Shown piece by piece: positions 54,560 to 64,000 of a DNA stretch of 64,000 nucleotides. This stretch comes from Nephrocerus scutellatus (lineage: Eukaryota > Arthropoda > Insecta > Diptera > Pipunculidae), in the NCBI GenBank assembly GCA_947095585.1, contig OX352765.1:22226254-22290253 (forward strand), written 5' to 3'. How positions within the stretch are numbered: position 1 is the first letter of the stretch; every line of letters begins with the position of its first letter. A program made the position numbers and the translations under genes. The notes below the pieces were generated by a model that worked only from the letters and a program-made list of their open reading frames with translations, made no database searches and had not been told where the DNA came from.

Positions 54560-55620
54560 ATCCCTATTGTACACCCACCGAACATAATGACGATGACACA
54601 AAGGAGGCCTTCTACAGTCAACTAGAGGCAACAATAGCCTGTGCTCATACCGGCGATATCAAAATTGTGCCTGGCGATATGAACGCCAAAGTTGGCAAAG
54701 ACAACTCAAACCTTCACGCGTGCATTAGCCGCCATGCTCATGGTACCACGCGCAATAATAATTGAGAGAGGCTTCTGGATTCGTGCTCCAGTCAACAGCT
54801 TTTCATCGGTGACCCAAACAGTATTCAATGGCGCTTGAACGAAAGGCGTAAGGATCTCGACTACGCTGATGATATCAGTATGATGATTCACAAATTGGAC
54901 GATATGAAGCGTAAGCTTGAGAGGATGATTTATAACGGCCTAAGGCTTAATTACTCAAAGACGAGGTCGCTGCGAATCAATACGACTGATAACCGCGAAC
55001 TATCCATATGACTAACGTTGCAGCGATAGTCGTTGAAGACGTGGAGATATTTAGATACTTAGGGAGCTACTCAGAACATCGGGCCAAATTACAAAATTGC
55101 ATTGCTTACTGCTCAGTAAACAAAGTGTGGCGAGCGCATAACATTTCCACGAGCACCAAGCTTAAGCTCTTTAACTATAGTGTTAAATCAGTCCTCTTGT
55201 ATGGTTGTGAGCCTTTGAACTTGAAATTTCTCATAAATTACAAATATTCGTCAACAAGTGTCTACGTCGAAACTATGGCATTTTTTTTTTGCCAAACACG
55301 GTCTCAACCTCAGATCTACCTTCCCTGACATATAATGTGCGATTCTACATTGAAATTTGGCGTAGGAAATGTCAATGGATAGGTCACACCCTGCCAAAAC
55401 CGACAATGACATTTCGAAAATGGCCTTTGAATGGAACCCTTAAGGAAAATAAAGCACGGGGCGCCCAGTGAACACGTGGCGCAGATTAATTGAAAGGGAA
55501 TCGCGTACAGTAGGCGTATGGCGTGAAGTCAAAATGCTGGCGAAACACAGACAGCGCTGAAAGGAGGTCATTTCCGATCTATGCTAACTGGTGTTCAAAA
55601 TACACCAGCGCAAGTAGTTA
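54560..55620 (+). mobile_element. Non-LTR retrotransposon, endonuclease fused to RT by deletion
   Basis: The endonuclease piece (54660-54830) has IVPGDMNAKVGKDN, then LLDSCSSQQLFIGDPNSIQW. Directly after NERRKDLD come YADDISMMIHKLDDMKRKLE and LNYSKTRSLRINTTDNRELS, the RT catalytic box and downstream region. Further on are NISTSTKLKLFNYSVKSVLL, YGCEPL, then RKCQWIGHTLPKP and WPLNGTLKENKARGAQ, the C-terminal tail of this LINE family. The central RT part (motifs 0-4) is missing, and several frameshifts are present. Confidence 0.8.
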
Positions 55621-57044
55621 AAGGTTAATACTTTTGATAATTAAATTAAGACACGCAGACAAAGTTAATTAAAGATGAACTTCCAACTTGTTTCACCTTC
55701 TTGTGTCCAAGTCAAGAGAGTGCCTGCGATGTGATCTGATTCGCTTATGACATTTGGAAACAAACTTCGACTGTGATAATAAGGACACCATACCAACTTA
55801 GTATTAAAGCTCTCCATTAGAATTTTGCTGTTCAAACCTTGCACACTGAGGATAAAAAACAAAAAAACCAGCGCTTACAAAAAAGGACGATTGATGTTTT
55901 TGATAGCTTGCCGTGCCGTTTGTATACTATTGGGAGATGTATCTCGTTCATTTGTAGGCCAGATGAAATTTTATCAACTGTATTCTGTCGGACTTTTCTT
56001 ACAGCAAGACGTGAAGGAACATTATCATTCACCTCCCTGTGATACTCATTGAGAATCAATTGTGGCATTTTAGAAACAGATTTCCGATGCTACACTTTCG
56101 TGCTAATGCAGGGCGGTAAGAATAAACTACAGACCCATTGAAGGACATAGAAGGAAAGAAGGATTGTTGAGTTATGAATAAGATATTTAGCTAAGACCTT
56201 GGTATATCATATCGGTTTAAGCACAAATAATTAAACTAACACCACAATAATTGCCCTGGCTCTTCCTTCACACAAACTCTATGATAAATAAAGGTAAATT
56301 AGCTCACCACATAATGGCAAACAAATTAATTAATTGTTTTTAAATGTGAACAAATATACCAACAAAAATTTATAAAAATAATTTCATTAATACAAAAAAT
56401 TAAAATGTCCACCACTGTCATTAAGCAAAATAATTAATTAAACTGTGTGTGTATGTGTGTGGGTGTTACGTTACGCTAATATTAAAACTGCAAAAATTCG
56501 CATAATTGAATAAAAATATTTAATATTCAATTAAACGGGCAGTGGCAGGAATTTTAAAGCGAAATTCCGCTTGACTTTTCCGTTCGTTGTGGTCAACGAG
56601 CAAGCAATGGCCGTTGGGTGGTTGAGCTTTGTCGATTTGGTGATTTCGCAATAGCTTTATGCCGTTGGGCAGTGTTGCCGTTTACCAATTTTTTAGTGAA
56701 ATATTTTCAGGAAAAAATCTAACTATTTTGCTAAAAACAAAAAGTGAAGAAAGTTTAGTTTCTTATGTAAGACTATTTATGCGAAAAAAAACCTATTATT
56801 TTTAAATAGTCTTTATGATAATAAACAAACTTATATGAGGTATATTTCATTGTATTTTTTAAATTATTTAAATTTATATAAAATAATATAAAATTATTTA
56901 AATAAATGCGACTTATCACATTACAAATTAACATAAAACAAAGGTCTATAGTATAGTTAGCAAAATATTATTTATATAAAGATATAAATGAAATTATTAT
57001 TTTCAAAAAATAAAAAAGGAGCAACAAGAAAACAACTCTTTACA
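55621..57044. other. Intergenic, no gene recognised
   Basis: Very AT-rich, with a (GT)n run near 56442-56466. Nothing recognised. Confidence 0.5.
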
Positions 57045-57046
57045 TA

Positions 57047-57591
57047 AGAGGATGGGTCAATAAGTACCTGAAAATTAACACATTGTGTCGTCACCTTAAA
57101 TTTATAATTTTTCAAGAATCATCTTTCATAAGAACGCACCCAAATTTTCAGGCGGGTCTTTCAAAAAGTAAATTTCGAGTGCTCATTAAACACCATTCTT
57201 TGCGAGAAAAAACTATCACGCAAACCAAACAAAAGCTTGACAAATACTATGGGGACTCTTCACGATCGATTGGAACCATTCACCACTGGCTTACTCAATT
57301 TCGGTGCGGTCGTTCAAGCACAAGTGATGCCGAACGTTCTGGTCGCCCAATTGAGGTCACCACACCAGAAACCAAGGAACAGTCAAAACAATGGACTTCT
57401 CTTGGTGAATCGAAGCCGAAGAAGGACAAGGTGGTTCATTTTGAGGGGCTCGAGAAATCGTATTATTTGGAGGGCATCAAAAAATTAGAGAAACGTCGAG
57501 CTGAAAGGAGACTATGTTGAAAAATTAAATGTTTTTATGCCAAGAAGAGTGTTCCTTATTTCATTTTTCAGGCACTTATTGACCCACTCTT
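57047..57591 (+). mobile_element. 545-bp mariner deletion derivative
   Basis: TA at 57045-57046 and 57592-57593. The ends are AGAGGATGGGTCAATAAGTA and, at the right in reverse complement, AGAGTGGGTCAATAAGTGCC. Content: the N-terminal transposase part (VLIKHHSLREKTITQTKQKL, GTIHHWLTQFRCGRSSTSDA, ERSGRPIEV) is joined to a short middle (ESKPKKDK) and the C-terminal end (YYLEGIKKLEKR). It is the same family as 50587-52602. All catalytic motifs are deleted. Confidence 0.9.
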
Positions 57592-57593
57592 AA

Positions 57594-58054
57594 GGTTTAT
57601 TTTATACGGTTTTCAAAATGATTGCGAGTTATCACATAATGAATAAATGATATAGAGTTTTAATGTAAAATTTGTAATCTTAATACAATCATTTGGCAGT
57701 ACCCAGTTCTTGAAACCGTTTGGAGAAACAATTCTTTTCACAAGCATGAGTGAATTAACAGTGCTAACTTCTAACTTGTTTCGGCCTACACTCTTAGTCA
57801 ATTTAGTTTGGGAAAATACCCTCTCAGTAGTTGCACTACTATGCTCCTATAAGGCTCCTATAAACTCTTTTAAATGAGGGTACATAAAAAGAGGGCAGAA
57901 AACAGAATACCAAAAGACTTCAAGACTTTCTTGTTTGGGTAGAAAGTCGTCCAAAATTGGAAGCCTCCATTCGACTTTTAGGTCTTCGGTGTTTTCGTCT
58001 TTGACTAGATTTGGAAAAAGTTAAATTAGTTTCAATAGACTTTTACCCAAATAA
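57594..58054. other. Intergenic, no gene recognised
   Basis: Minus-strand sequence at about 57613-57830 has a mildly protein-like frame but no family I can name. Nothing else seen. Confidence 0.35.
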
Positions 58055-58783
58055 GTCTGAACAGCGCTTAATACATGGTCTTCCAAGTTAATTCTTAATT
58101 TTATGAATTTCCTAACATAGAATAATGTAGAATTCTTGACAATGGTGCTTAATGTCCCTAACTTCACATTCATTCAACTCATCATTTAGTATCATCATTT
58201 CAGTTTTAGGACAAATCTATACTTCATTCAATCCTTACTAATATTATAAATGTGAAAGTAACTCTGTCTGTCTGTTACCTTTTGACGGCTAAGCGTCTGG
58301 ACCAATTTGGCTCATTTTTCTTTTAAAATGTTCGTATTAGTCCGCGGATGATCACAGGAACTTTGAAAATTCGAAAAACTCGGAAAATTCGGGAAAAACT
58401 GAAAAATTTCCATGGGGTCTGTCTGAAAAGCGCTTAATACATGGTCTTCCAAGTTAATTCTTTTATGAATTTCCTAACATAGAATAATGTAGAATTCTGA
58501 CAATGGTGCTTAATGTCCCTAACTTCACATTCATTCAACTCATCATTTAGTATCATCATTTCAGTTTTAGGACAAATCTATACTTCATTCAATCCTTACT
58601 AATATTATAAATGTGAAAGTAACTCTGTCTGTCTGTCTGTCACCTTTTGACGGCTAAGCGTCTGGACCAATTTGGCTCATTTTTCTTTTAAAATGTTCGT
58701 AATAGTCCGCGGATGATCACAGGAACTTTGAAAATTCGAAAAACTCGGAAAATTCGGGAAAAACTGCAAAATTTCCATGGGGT
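58055..58783 (+). repeat. Tandem duplication of about 365 bp
   Basis: GTCTGAACAGCGCTTAATAC at 58055 recurs as GTCTGAAAAGCGCTTAATAC at 58421, and the two blocks (58055-58420, 58421-58783) match throughout with a few small indels. Each block contains the Helitron-like start TCCTTACTAATATTATAAAT (58232 and 58593) about half-way. Confidence 0.9.
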
Positions 58784-59015
58784 TTATGCATGAACTTGTG
58801 AACCATGAACCATCACTCGCGATTCGAAGACGTTTATATATATAAATATATATACAGGGCCCGGAGGTTAAAGGCTACAATTTTGGGTCAGTGGCGGGTA
58901 GGTGGGGCTCAATGGTGTGTAGTGGTTTCAGTTGGGAGACGGTCAGATTGGTTGGGTCAGACGTTTGTGAGGGGCAGCCAGACAACGCCTATTATTTTAG
59001 CTTCTGGTAGATCTG
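58593..59015 (+). mobile_element. Helitron-like non-autonomous element
   Basis: Begins TCCTTACTAATATTATAAAT, then GTAACTCTGTCTGTCTGTCT, GACGGCTAAGCGTCTGGACC and AATTTGGCTCAT. Its later part has CACTCGCGATTCGAAGACG and GGGGCAGCCAGACAACGCCT, then ATTATTTTAGCTTCTGG at 58990-59006. The motif order is the same as in the 62233-62595 element. The exact 3' end (expected CTRR) is unclear. Confidence 0.55.
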
Positions 59016-60295
59016 AACGGTGTCTTTGGGGTGGTGTCCGGCGGGTTCCGGGTAACGCCGTGCTTAACAGCTTGTATTTTATAAATCGAGTGTGCTTGAT
59101 TAAGTGCTTATAAATTGATTAAATTTAAATCAATAAAACAGCTTAGAACATTTTTAAAATATAATTTCATAAAAGAACATGAAAGCATGGGGATTCTGAT
59201 TGCAATTCTAAATAAATTTTATTAATTGCACTTAAAGAGTATGCCAAAAAATGCCTGTAGCTCTTGTTCTTTAGATTTAATCGACTTGCAATACCTGCTG
59301 CTATATCAAACTTTCGTTCGAAATCTTTAATTTTTAGCCAGTATAGAATTAACAGTTTATGTCGCTTTAGTTTGCCACAGTTTATATCTATGACAGCACC
59401 AAATTAGCCCGAAATATTTTTTATAAGATCTATTATTGGCTCTATCATACTTACGAAAACGATAATCTTTAATTTGACAATCTTCAACTTATTTGTCCGG
59501 GATGAAAATTCTGATATTTTGTTTGCCATGTTGATTTCGGGTTGATCTTTTAAACCAAATTCTTTTTCTAATCATATAAATTAATATCACATCATAGCTA
59601 CCGAATGGCGACTTGATGGGAAAGTTCATTGATGTTGTATAATGCAATTTCCCATTTGGTAGCAAAGATACAAATTCTACAAAAAGTGAAGCGTTTTAGC
59701 AAGCGAGGAAGTAAAATACTTCGAGCGAAGTATAAACGGCATCGCTGCCGCTGGGGGTGAAGAGGTCAATTAATTACTTTTCGACAGACACATTTTTCCG
59801 ATTATTTTGTCTTCTTCTCGTTTTTTTCTGGTTTTGTAACATTTTTGTCCTTCTTTTGACTGTTCGTGTGCATATGAGTGATTTTCACCGATTGTTTCAA
59901 ATTTGCGAAGAAGAGAACTCTATCACAGGACGGCAAGGCGTGCTACGACAACAAATTGGAGAACAAAACGTGCTCAAATGTCAGAAAACGGATTGAATTA
60001 ATTGAATTTCAATTTGGTGCGCGTAAATGGTTTTGGGCATCGTCGTAACGGCCAACACACGCACAACATTCGATGTTCGAGATAAAAGGAAAATATATGT
60101 ATGTACATAACGGAGTGACCGAATAGTGTCTCTGCACTTGAGGTGATGCCACCATGTCAAGTGCACGACGCCCAAAACAGTCAGCCGGTTAGCCGCGTAA
60201 ATCGAATACTATTAGGTTTGGGGCAGGATACGCAAGCCATGCATTTCTCTCGAATGATTTAATACAGGGTGTGAATAATTCTAGGATAAGCTTTT
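59016..60295. other. Intergenic, no gene recognised
   Basis: AT-rich. Around 59690-60000 there is a less AT-biased patch with a 79-codon frame (59757-59996) that begins with a hydrophobic run (FFRLFCLLLVFFWFCNIFVL). No family is recognised. Confidence 0.35.
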
Positions 60296-60309
60296 TTGTC
60301 TCAACCGCT

Positions 60310-60545
60310 GAAGATGCTTTAGGAGGCCTTGGAGGCCTTGGAGGCCTTGCGGTGGTTTTGTGAGGGATTTGAGGGCATCTACAGAGAAATTTAGGTAAGG
60401 GTTCTCGAAAAAGTCTTAGGTTTATTTAAGAGGTTTCTAAGGAGCGTCTTGGGGAAGGGTTTTGAGTAGGTCTTGCGGTGGTCTTGAGATAATCTTGAGG
60501 GGGTCCTGATTAGGTCTCGAGGAGTGTCTTGGGGGTCTTTCATAT
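60310..60545 (+). repeat. Degenerate GGTCTTG/GGAGGCCTT minisatellite
   Basis: GGAGGCCTT is repeated three times at 60321-60349. It is followed by degenerate units of GTCTTGCGGTGG and GTCTTGAGGGGG type to about 60540. G-rich on the plus strand. Confidence 0.65.
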
Positions 60546-60639
60546 AAATTAAAAGAACCATGTTAAGAATATGAATATGTCCACGGGTCTTAGCATTTGT
60601 TTATAATTTAGAAATTTATTGTGAATTGACAGACATGAT

Positions 60640-61065
60640 ATGTTACCAATGAGCCAATATAGTTTTCTGAGTTTGATGCTAAGTTCTTCACTTTTCTTTT
60701 TTATATGTTACTTTCATCTTAGTTTTGCATCTAAGTTTATTCCGAGAAACTTTGCTGTATTCGAGTAGTAGACTTCTCTTCCTGAGATGGTAATCGGGAT
60801 ATGTTGTATCTTTTTGGTCGTGAAATCAACGTGAACAGATTTAAACGTATTCGCCATTTCTTGGTCCAATTTACTAGATCGTCTAGATATCTTTGAATAA
60901 TTCTAGTTGATACTACTTCACTTTTTTCGACTACAAGTATCACGGTGTCCTCTGCAAATGTAGCTACTTTACTGTTTGGAGGGATTGGGATGTCATTTGT
61001 AAAAAGTAAATGAAGTATTGGCCCTAATATACTTCCTTGTGGGACTCCAGCTTTAATACAATTAT
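60640..61065 (-). mobile_element. Jockey-like LINE reverse transcriptase fragment
   Basis: Minus strand: KAGVPQGSILGPILHLLFTN, then VATFAEDTVILVVEKSEVVS and YLDDLVNWTKKWRIRLN. These are RT motifs B and C of a Jockey-type LINE. The catalytic FADD box reads FAED, so the copy is inactive. It covers only the central RT. Confidence 0.82.
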
Positions 61066-61079
61066 ACCATATAATCTTT

Positions 61080-61270
61080 TTTAAAAATGTACGGCATTTT
61101 CTTCAAATTTTATACACATATGTATCTCCGATGGAGAACACGTTTTTAAAAATTTAGAAGTGATCGCGACCCAGCTAGAGGTCTCCCATATAATTATTTT
61201 AAAAACTACCCCAATTTTATTCAAACTGCCACATGTGTATCTACGGTTAGAGAATTTACAAGATTTAATT
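61080..61270 (-). repeat. ACACATGTGT-type repeat fragment
   Basis: TATACACATATGTATCTCCG, then GAACACGTTTTTAAAAATTT, CCCCAATTTTATTCAAACT and CACATGTGTATCTACGGTTA. This is two subunits of the family described at 21420, in the opposite orientation. Confidence 0.5.
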
Positions 61271-61274
61271 AATA

Positions 61275-62230
61275 CGAGAACTAAAAATTAAACAGTAAAC
61301 TGGCACTGTGCTCTATAGTATAATACAGTTTAGTATGCGATCTGAAGAAATGGGTTTACGGTACCAATCTGTGTGTATTCGATTATTATTGTCATTGCGT
61401 GTCACCAATACATCTAGGTGTGGCATTTTTTTTTATTAACCTCTTTTTCCATTGTAAACTGAAGTATGGGATGGAAGCTATTCAACCCTACAAGTGTTTC
61501 TTCGATTGTCGATGTAGGTACTCTCGTAATCATATAAATATATCAACATATTTAAGAAATATTTTTTGAACTTATGATTGTTTGGTCTTAGTAACAGTCA
61601 GAAGTCTGGTGGTTATGACATCCGCAATGACAGCAGAAACCGAAAAAAAAAATAAAAACAAAAAAAATTGCGATAACGGTCGTAATAAAAATTATACTAG
61701 AGATTTATTTTTAAAACTATGCTTAAATCAGTAAAAGCAGATTTTTTCTGCCAACAGATGTTAAACGATAAGTCGATCACCCTGTATATATGTCGGAAAT
61801 GCACACGCGGTATTTTTCAACAGCAATGTAAATTGTCAAGCACAAAGAAAATGTTGTTTTTTTTTGTTGTGTGCCACCAATAAAATGTTTTTTTTTCTAC
61901 CTAAAGGAATGGAATGAAATTTTGCAAGATACAAAGCGGTACAATGAACACACAGAAATATATTGTAAATACCGTTAAAAACTGTCATGCTCGTAATAGC
62001 AACGTGTCATAAAATCGCCACAAATACTCGCTGTGTGTGCGAGTAATAGCTTTGTTAGAGCCTTTCTAGCTTTGTCTGTACACGTATATGTGTACAGGAT
62101 CGTCATTTTTTACGGCAGCTTGGATGGTATGGTAAGACTTCTGGATATGAAGAGTATTAACAAACTACGGTAGGTTTTGTTGTCCATTTTGGCTAAGCGA
62201 TTATTTTCAGTTTAAGCTGGGACAAACGCA
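61275..62230. other. Intergenic, no gene recognised
   Basis: AT-rich with short A and T runs. CACCCTGTATATATGTCGGA near 61780 may be the end of an unrecognised transposon. Nothing else seen. Confidence 0.35.
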
Positions 62231-62232
62231 AA

Positions 62233-62595
62233 TCTATATAAATAAAAATGAAATGCTCTTCGTTGGTAAGCGTATCACTTGAAAACCGCTAGACCGATTT
62301 GGCTCATCTCATAAGGTTTAGATGGAAAAAAAATTGGAAAAGTTTCTCTGAAAATTGAAAAATTCCGGAAAACTAAGAGTACTTTCTTCCTTGAGATGTT
62401 TGTATGAACACGCGACCATAACTCACGATTCGAACACGTATATATTTTTTGCGATTTTGTCGATTCTTTAGTTTTCTCTATGGCTCAGGTGGTCAATCTG
62501 CGGGAGGTCAATTGGCGGGATATCGGTGTTTGGGTGGTCAGTTGGGTGTGGGTCAGTGGGATAGGCAGCCGGGAAACGCCTGTTATTTTCGCTAG
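62233..62595 (+). mobile_element. Non-autonomous Helitron, 363 bp
   Basis: Starts TCTATATAAATAAAAATGAA and ends with CGCTAG, and lies exactly between A (62232) and T (62596), as Helitrons insert between A and T without target duplication. A short GC-rich hairpin (AGGC..GCCT) precedes the 3' end. The inner sequence GCTCTTCGTTGGTAAGCGTA matches the fragment at 48695. There is no Rep/helicase gene. Confidence 0.68.
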
Positions 62596-62599
62596 TTGC

Positions 62600-63185
62600 A
62601 TAGTAAAAATAAATCTGTTATTTCTATTCGTTATTTTGCTTTTAATTATATGCAGCTACAGATTTCGTTCCGCCTGCTTAATCTGAACAAAAGCGAGGGT
62701 CTTTTAAAAGCCCAAAAATCATTGATTTAAAAAAATCGCTTAAGAAGCTTACAATTTGAAGGGTAAATTATCAATCACCTCGAATTTACATACTGAATAT
62801 GTTTCCCCCATATAATCAAGGACCACTGGTTCCTAGTTGTAGTGGTATTCGCGGACGGTACTAAGTTGGTTAACTTTCAATTATCAACGCGTGGCTCGTA
62901 TTTGACAGCTTGAAAAAAAAGCCTCAGAATTTAAGATGGAAATAAAAAATAATAGAAGCAGTCCATAAAAACATAAAATTCAAAGAAAAGGAGTGGACAA
63001 ATATTTCCGAAGATTTGTGTTTACCAAGTTGGTATCATAATAATTTGTATTGTTTTCCTATTGAGCCGCGCGTTTTCATTGAGGTCGAGTATTACGACAC
63101 CCGTTCCATATAATTTAAATACATCTGACGTATCATTGTGGCTAAATTAGCGAACGCAGCTCCATTTTGGTCAGGCTGTTTGTCT
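62600..63185. other. Intergenic, no gene recognised
   Basis: AT-rich, no protein or RNA recognised. Confidence 0.45.
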
Positions 63186-63189
63186 TCTT

Positions 63190-63350
63190 TGTTAGCGCCA
63201 TTGGTCAGTGGTTAGTGCATTGGCCTATTGTGCGTGAGGTTTGAAGTTTGAATTCCAGAAAACACTAAAAATCTTTTTCATGATCTGTCTGCTGTCTGGC
63301 AAACATCTGAAAGTACCTAATAACTGTCATAAGAAAGATTTTCATATTTT
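63190..63350 (+). repeat. tRNA-derived SINE copy
   Basis: GCGCCATTGGTCAGTGGTTA (box A region), GTGCATTGGCCTATTGTGCG and a decayed box B (GAAGTTTGAATTCCAG), then GTACCTAATAACTGTCATAA. The same body as at 6728 and 27830. Confidence 0.6.
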
Positions 63351-63354
63351 CCAT

Positions 63355-64000
63355 TAGGATATGGCTTTAAATTGATCCCATTTGTGTGCAGAGATATGAC
63401 ACTTACAACACGAATTGTGGCGAGGCTGAGGAGGGGAACTATTGTCTGAATTCATAGTTATTAAGGAGGACTTGGAGCATCTCCTTGTTGAGGCTTTTAC
63501 ACATTGGTCACAAACAAAACAACAGAGAAGTGAATCATTTTTTTTTTAGAATAATACCAAATCCATTCATATCCATAGATGAAGCAATGGTAAAGTATTT
63601 CGGGCATCGTTCCTTCTAAGCAATTTATTTGAGGAAAGTCGGCGTTTTGGTTTCAAAAATTGGAAGTTGACTAGCAGTCGTGGTTACTTATATTCTTTTG
63701 ACGCATACTGCGGATCTCGAGTTGTTTTTGAACGATAACATATCCTACGGTTCACATATTATATTTTGACAATTTTTTTACTTCATTTGATTTGTTATGT
63801 CTGATAAAGGAAAAGTCCTTTAGAGCTTCTGGCACCGCCAGAGAAAATCGGACAGGAAAATGTCCCTTGACTCTAGCTAAATTGTTCAAGAAAGAACAGA
63901 GGGGAACATTTATTTATAAATACGGCATCAACAATGGAATAATTTTTGTCAAGAGGAATGAAAGCAGCGTTGTAACTATTGGAACCAACTTCGAGACTGT
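63355..64000. other. Intergenic, no gene recognised
   Basis: AT-rich end of the window, nothing recognised. Confidence 0.4.

Noticed and set aside
62480..62686. 68-codon frame starting in the Helitron
   Set aside because: Runs across the element end and is low-complexity Val/Trp/Gly from GTGG-rich DNA.
1..64000. CRISPR array, phage, bacterial operon or defence island
   Set aside because: No regularly spaced repeats, operon-like gene packing or ribosome-binding sites; all recognised genes and repeats are eukaryotic.

Overview
The window looks like nuclear DNA of a brachyceran fly. It is AT-rich, with long introns carrying GT/AG splice sites, one large insect-specific chemoreceptor gene, one eukaryotic tRNA gene and dense debris of insect transposons (mariner, Tc1, RTE-, Jockey-, CR1- and R1/LOA-like LINEs, tRNA-derived SINEs, Helitron-like elements). 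The species cannot be named from the sequence. The many decayed transposons suggest a fly with an expanded genome.

The only host protein gene I can support covers about 4.86-41.86 kb on the plus strand. It is a 14-exon ionotropic receptor (IR) of the Ir64a/Ir75 clade. I assembled it exon by exon: every splice site is GT/AG, the phases of all 13 introns agree, and the coding parts add up to 3495 nt (1165 codons) followed by TAA. Exon 1 encodes a signal peptide and a long N-terminal region. Exons 2-6 hold the rest of the N-terminal domain and lobe S1, including the ligand-binding-type Arg. Exon 6 has TM1, exons 7-9 an unusually long cytoplasmic loop, exons 9-10 the pore and TM2, exons 10-13 lobe S2, and exon 14 TM3 and a short tail. 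The introns range from about 66 nt to 9.8 kb, and the large ones are filled with transposons.

Layout: 0-3.7 kb, two LINE endonuclease remnants upstream of the gene. 4.9-41.9 kb, the IR gene, with in its introns SINEs, two DD41D mariner-like elements, RTE-like LINE pieces (one split by another LINE, one with a 647-bp tandem duplication), a DD34D mariner and a Tc1 element with long inverted repeats. 42-47 kb, 3' flank, an RTE-like 5' half in reverse orientation and a deleted mariner. 47.27 kb, tRNA-Arg(TCG). 48-64 kb, a transposon-rich intergenic region with a LINE nested in a mariner (14-bp target duplication), a 545-bp deletion derivative of the same mariner, Helitron-like repeats, and Jockey and other LINE remnants.

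I see no sign of a novel defence, toxin or biosynthetic system. The most interesting biology lies in the IR gene: its size, the long TM1-pore loop, a 114-nt stop-free in-frame intron in that loop, and a possible alternative signal-peptide start before exon 2. Several well-delimited transposon rearrangements are also worth checking.
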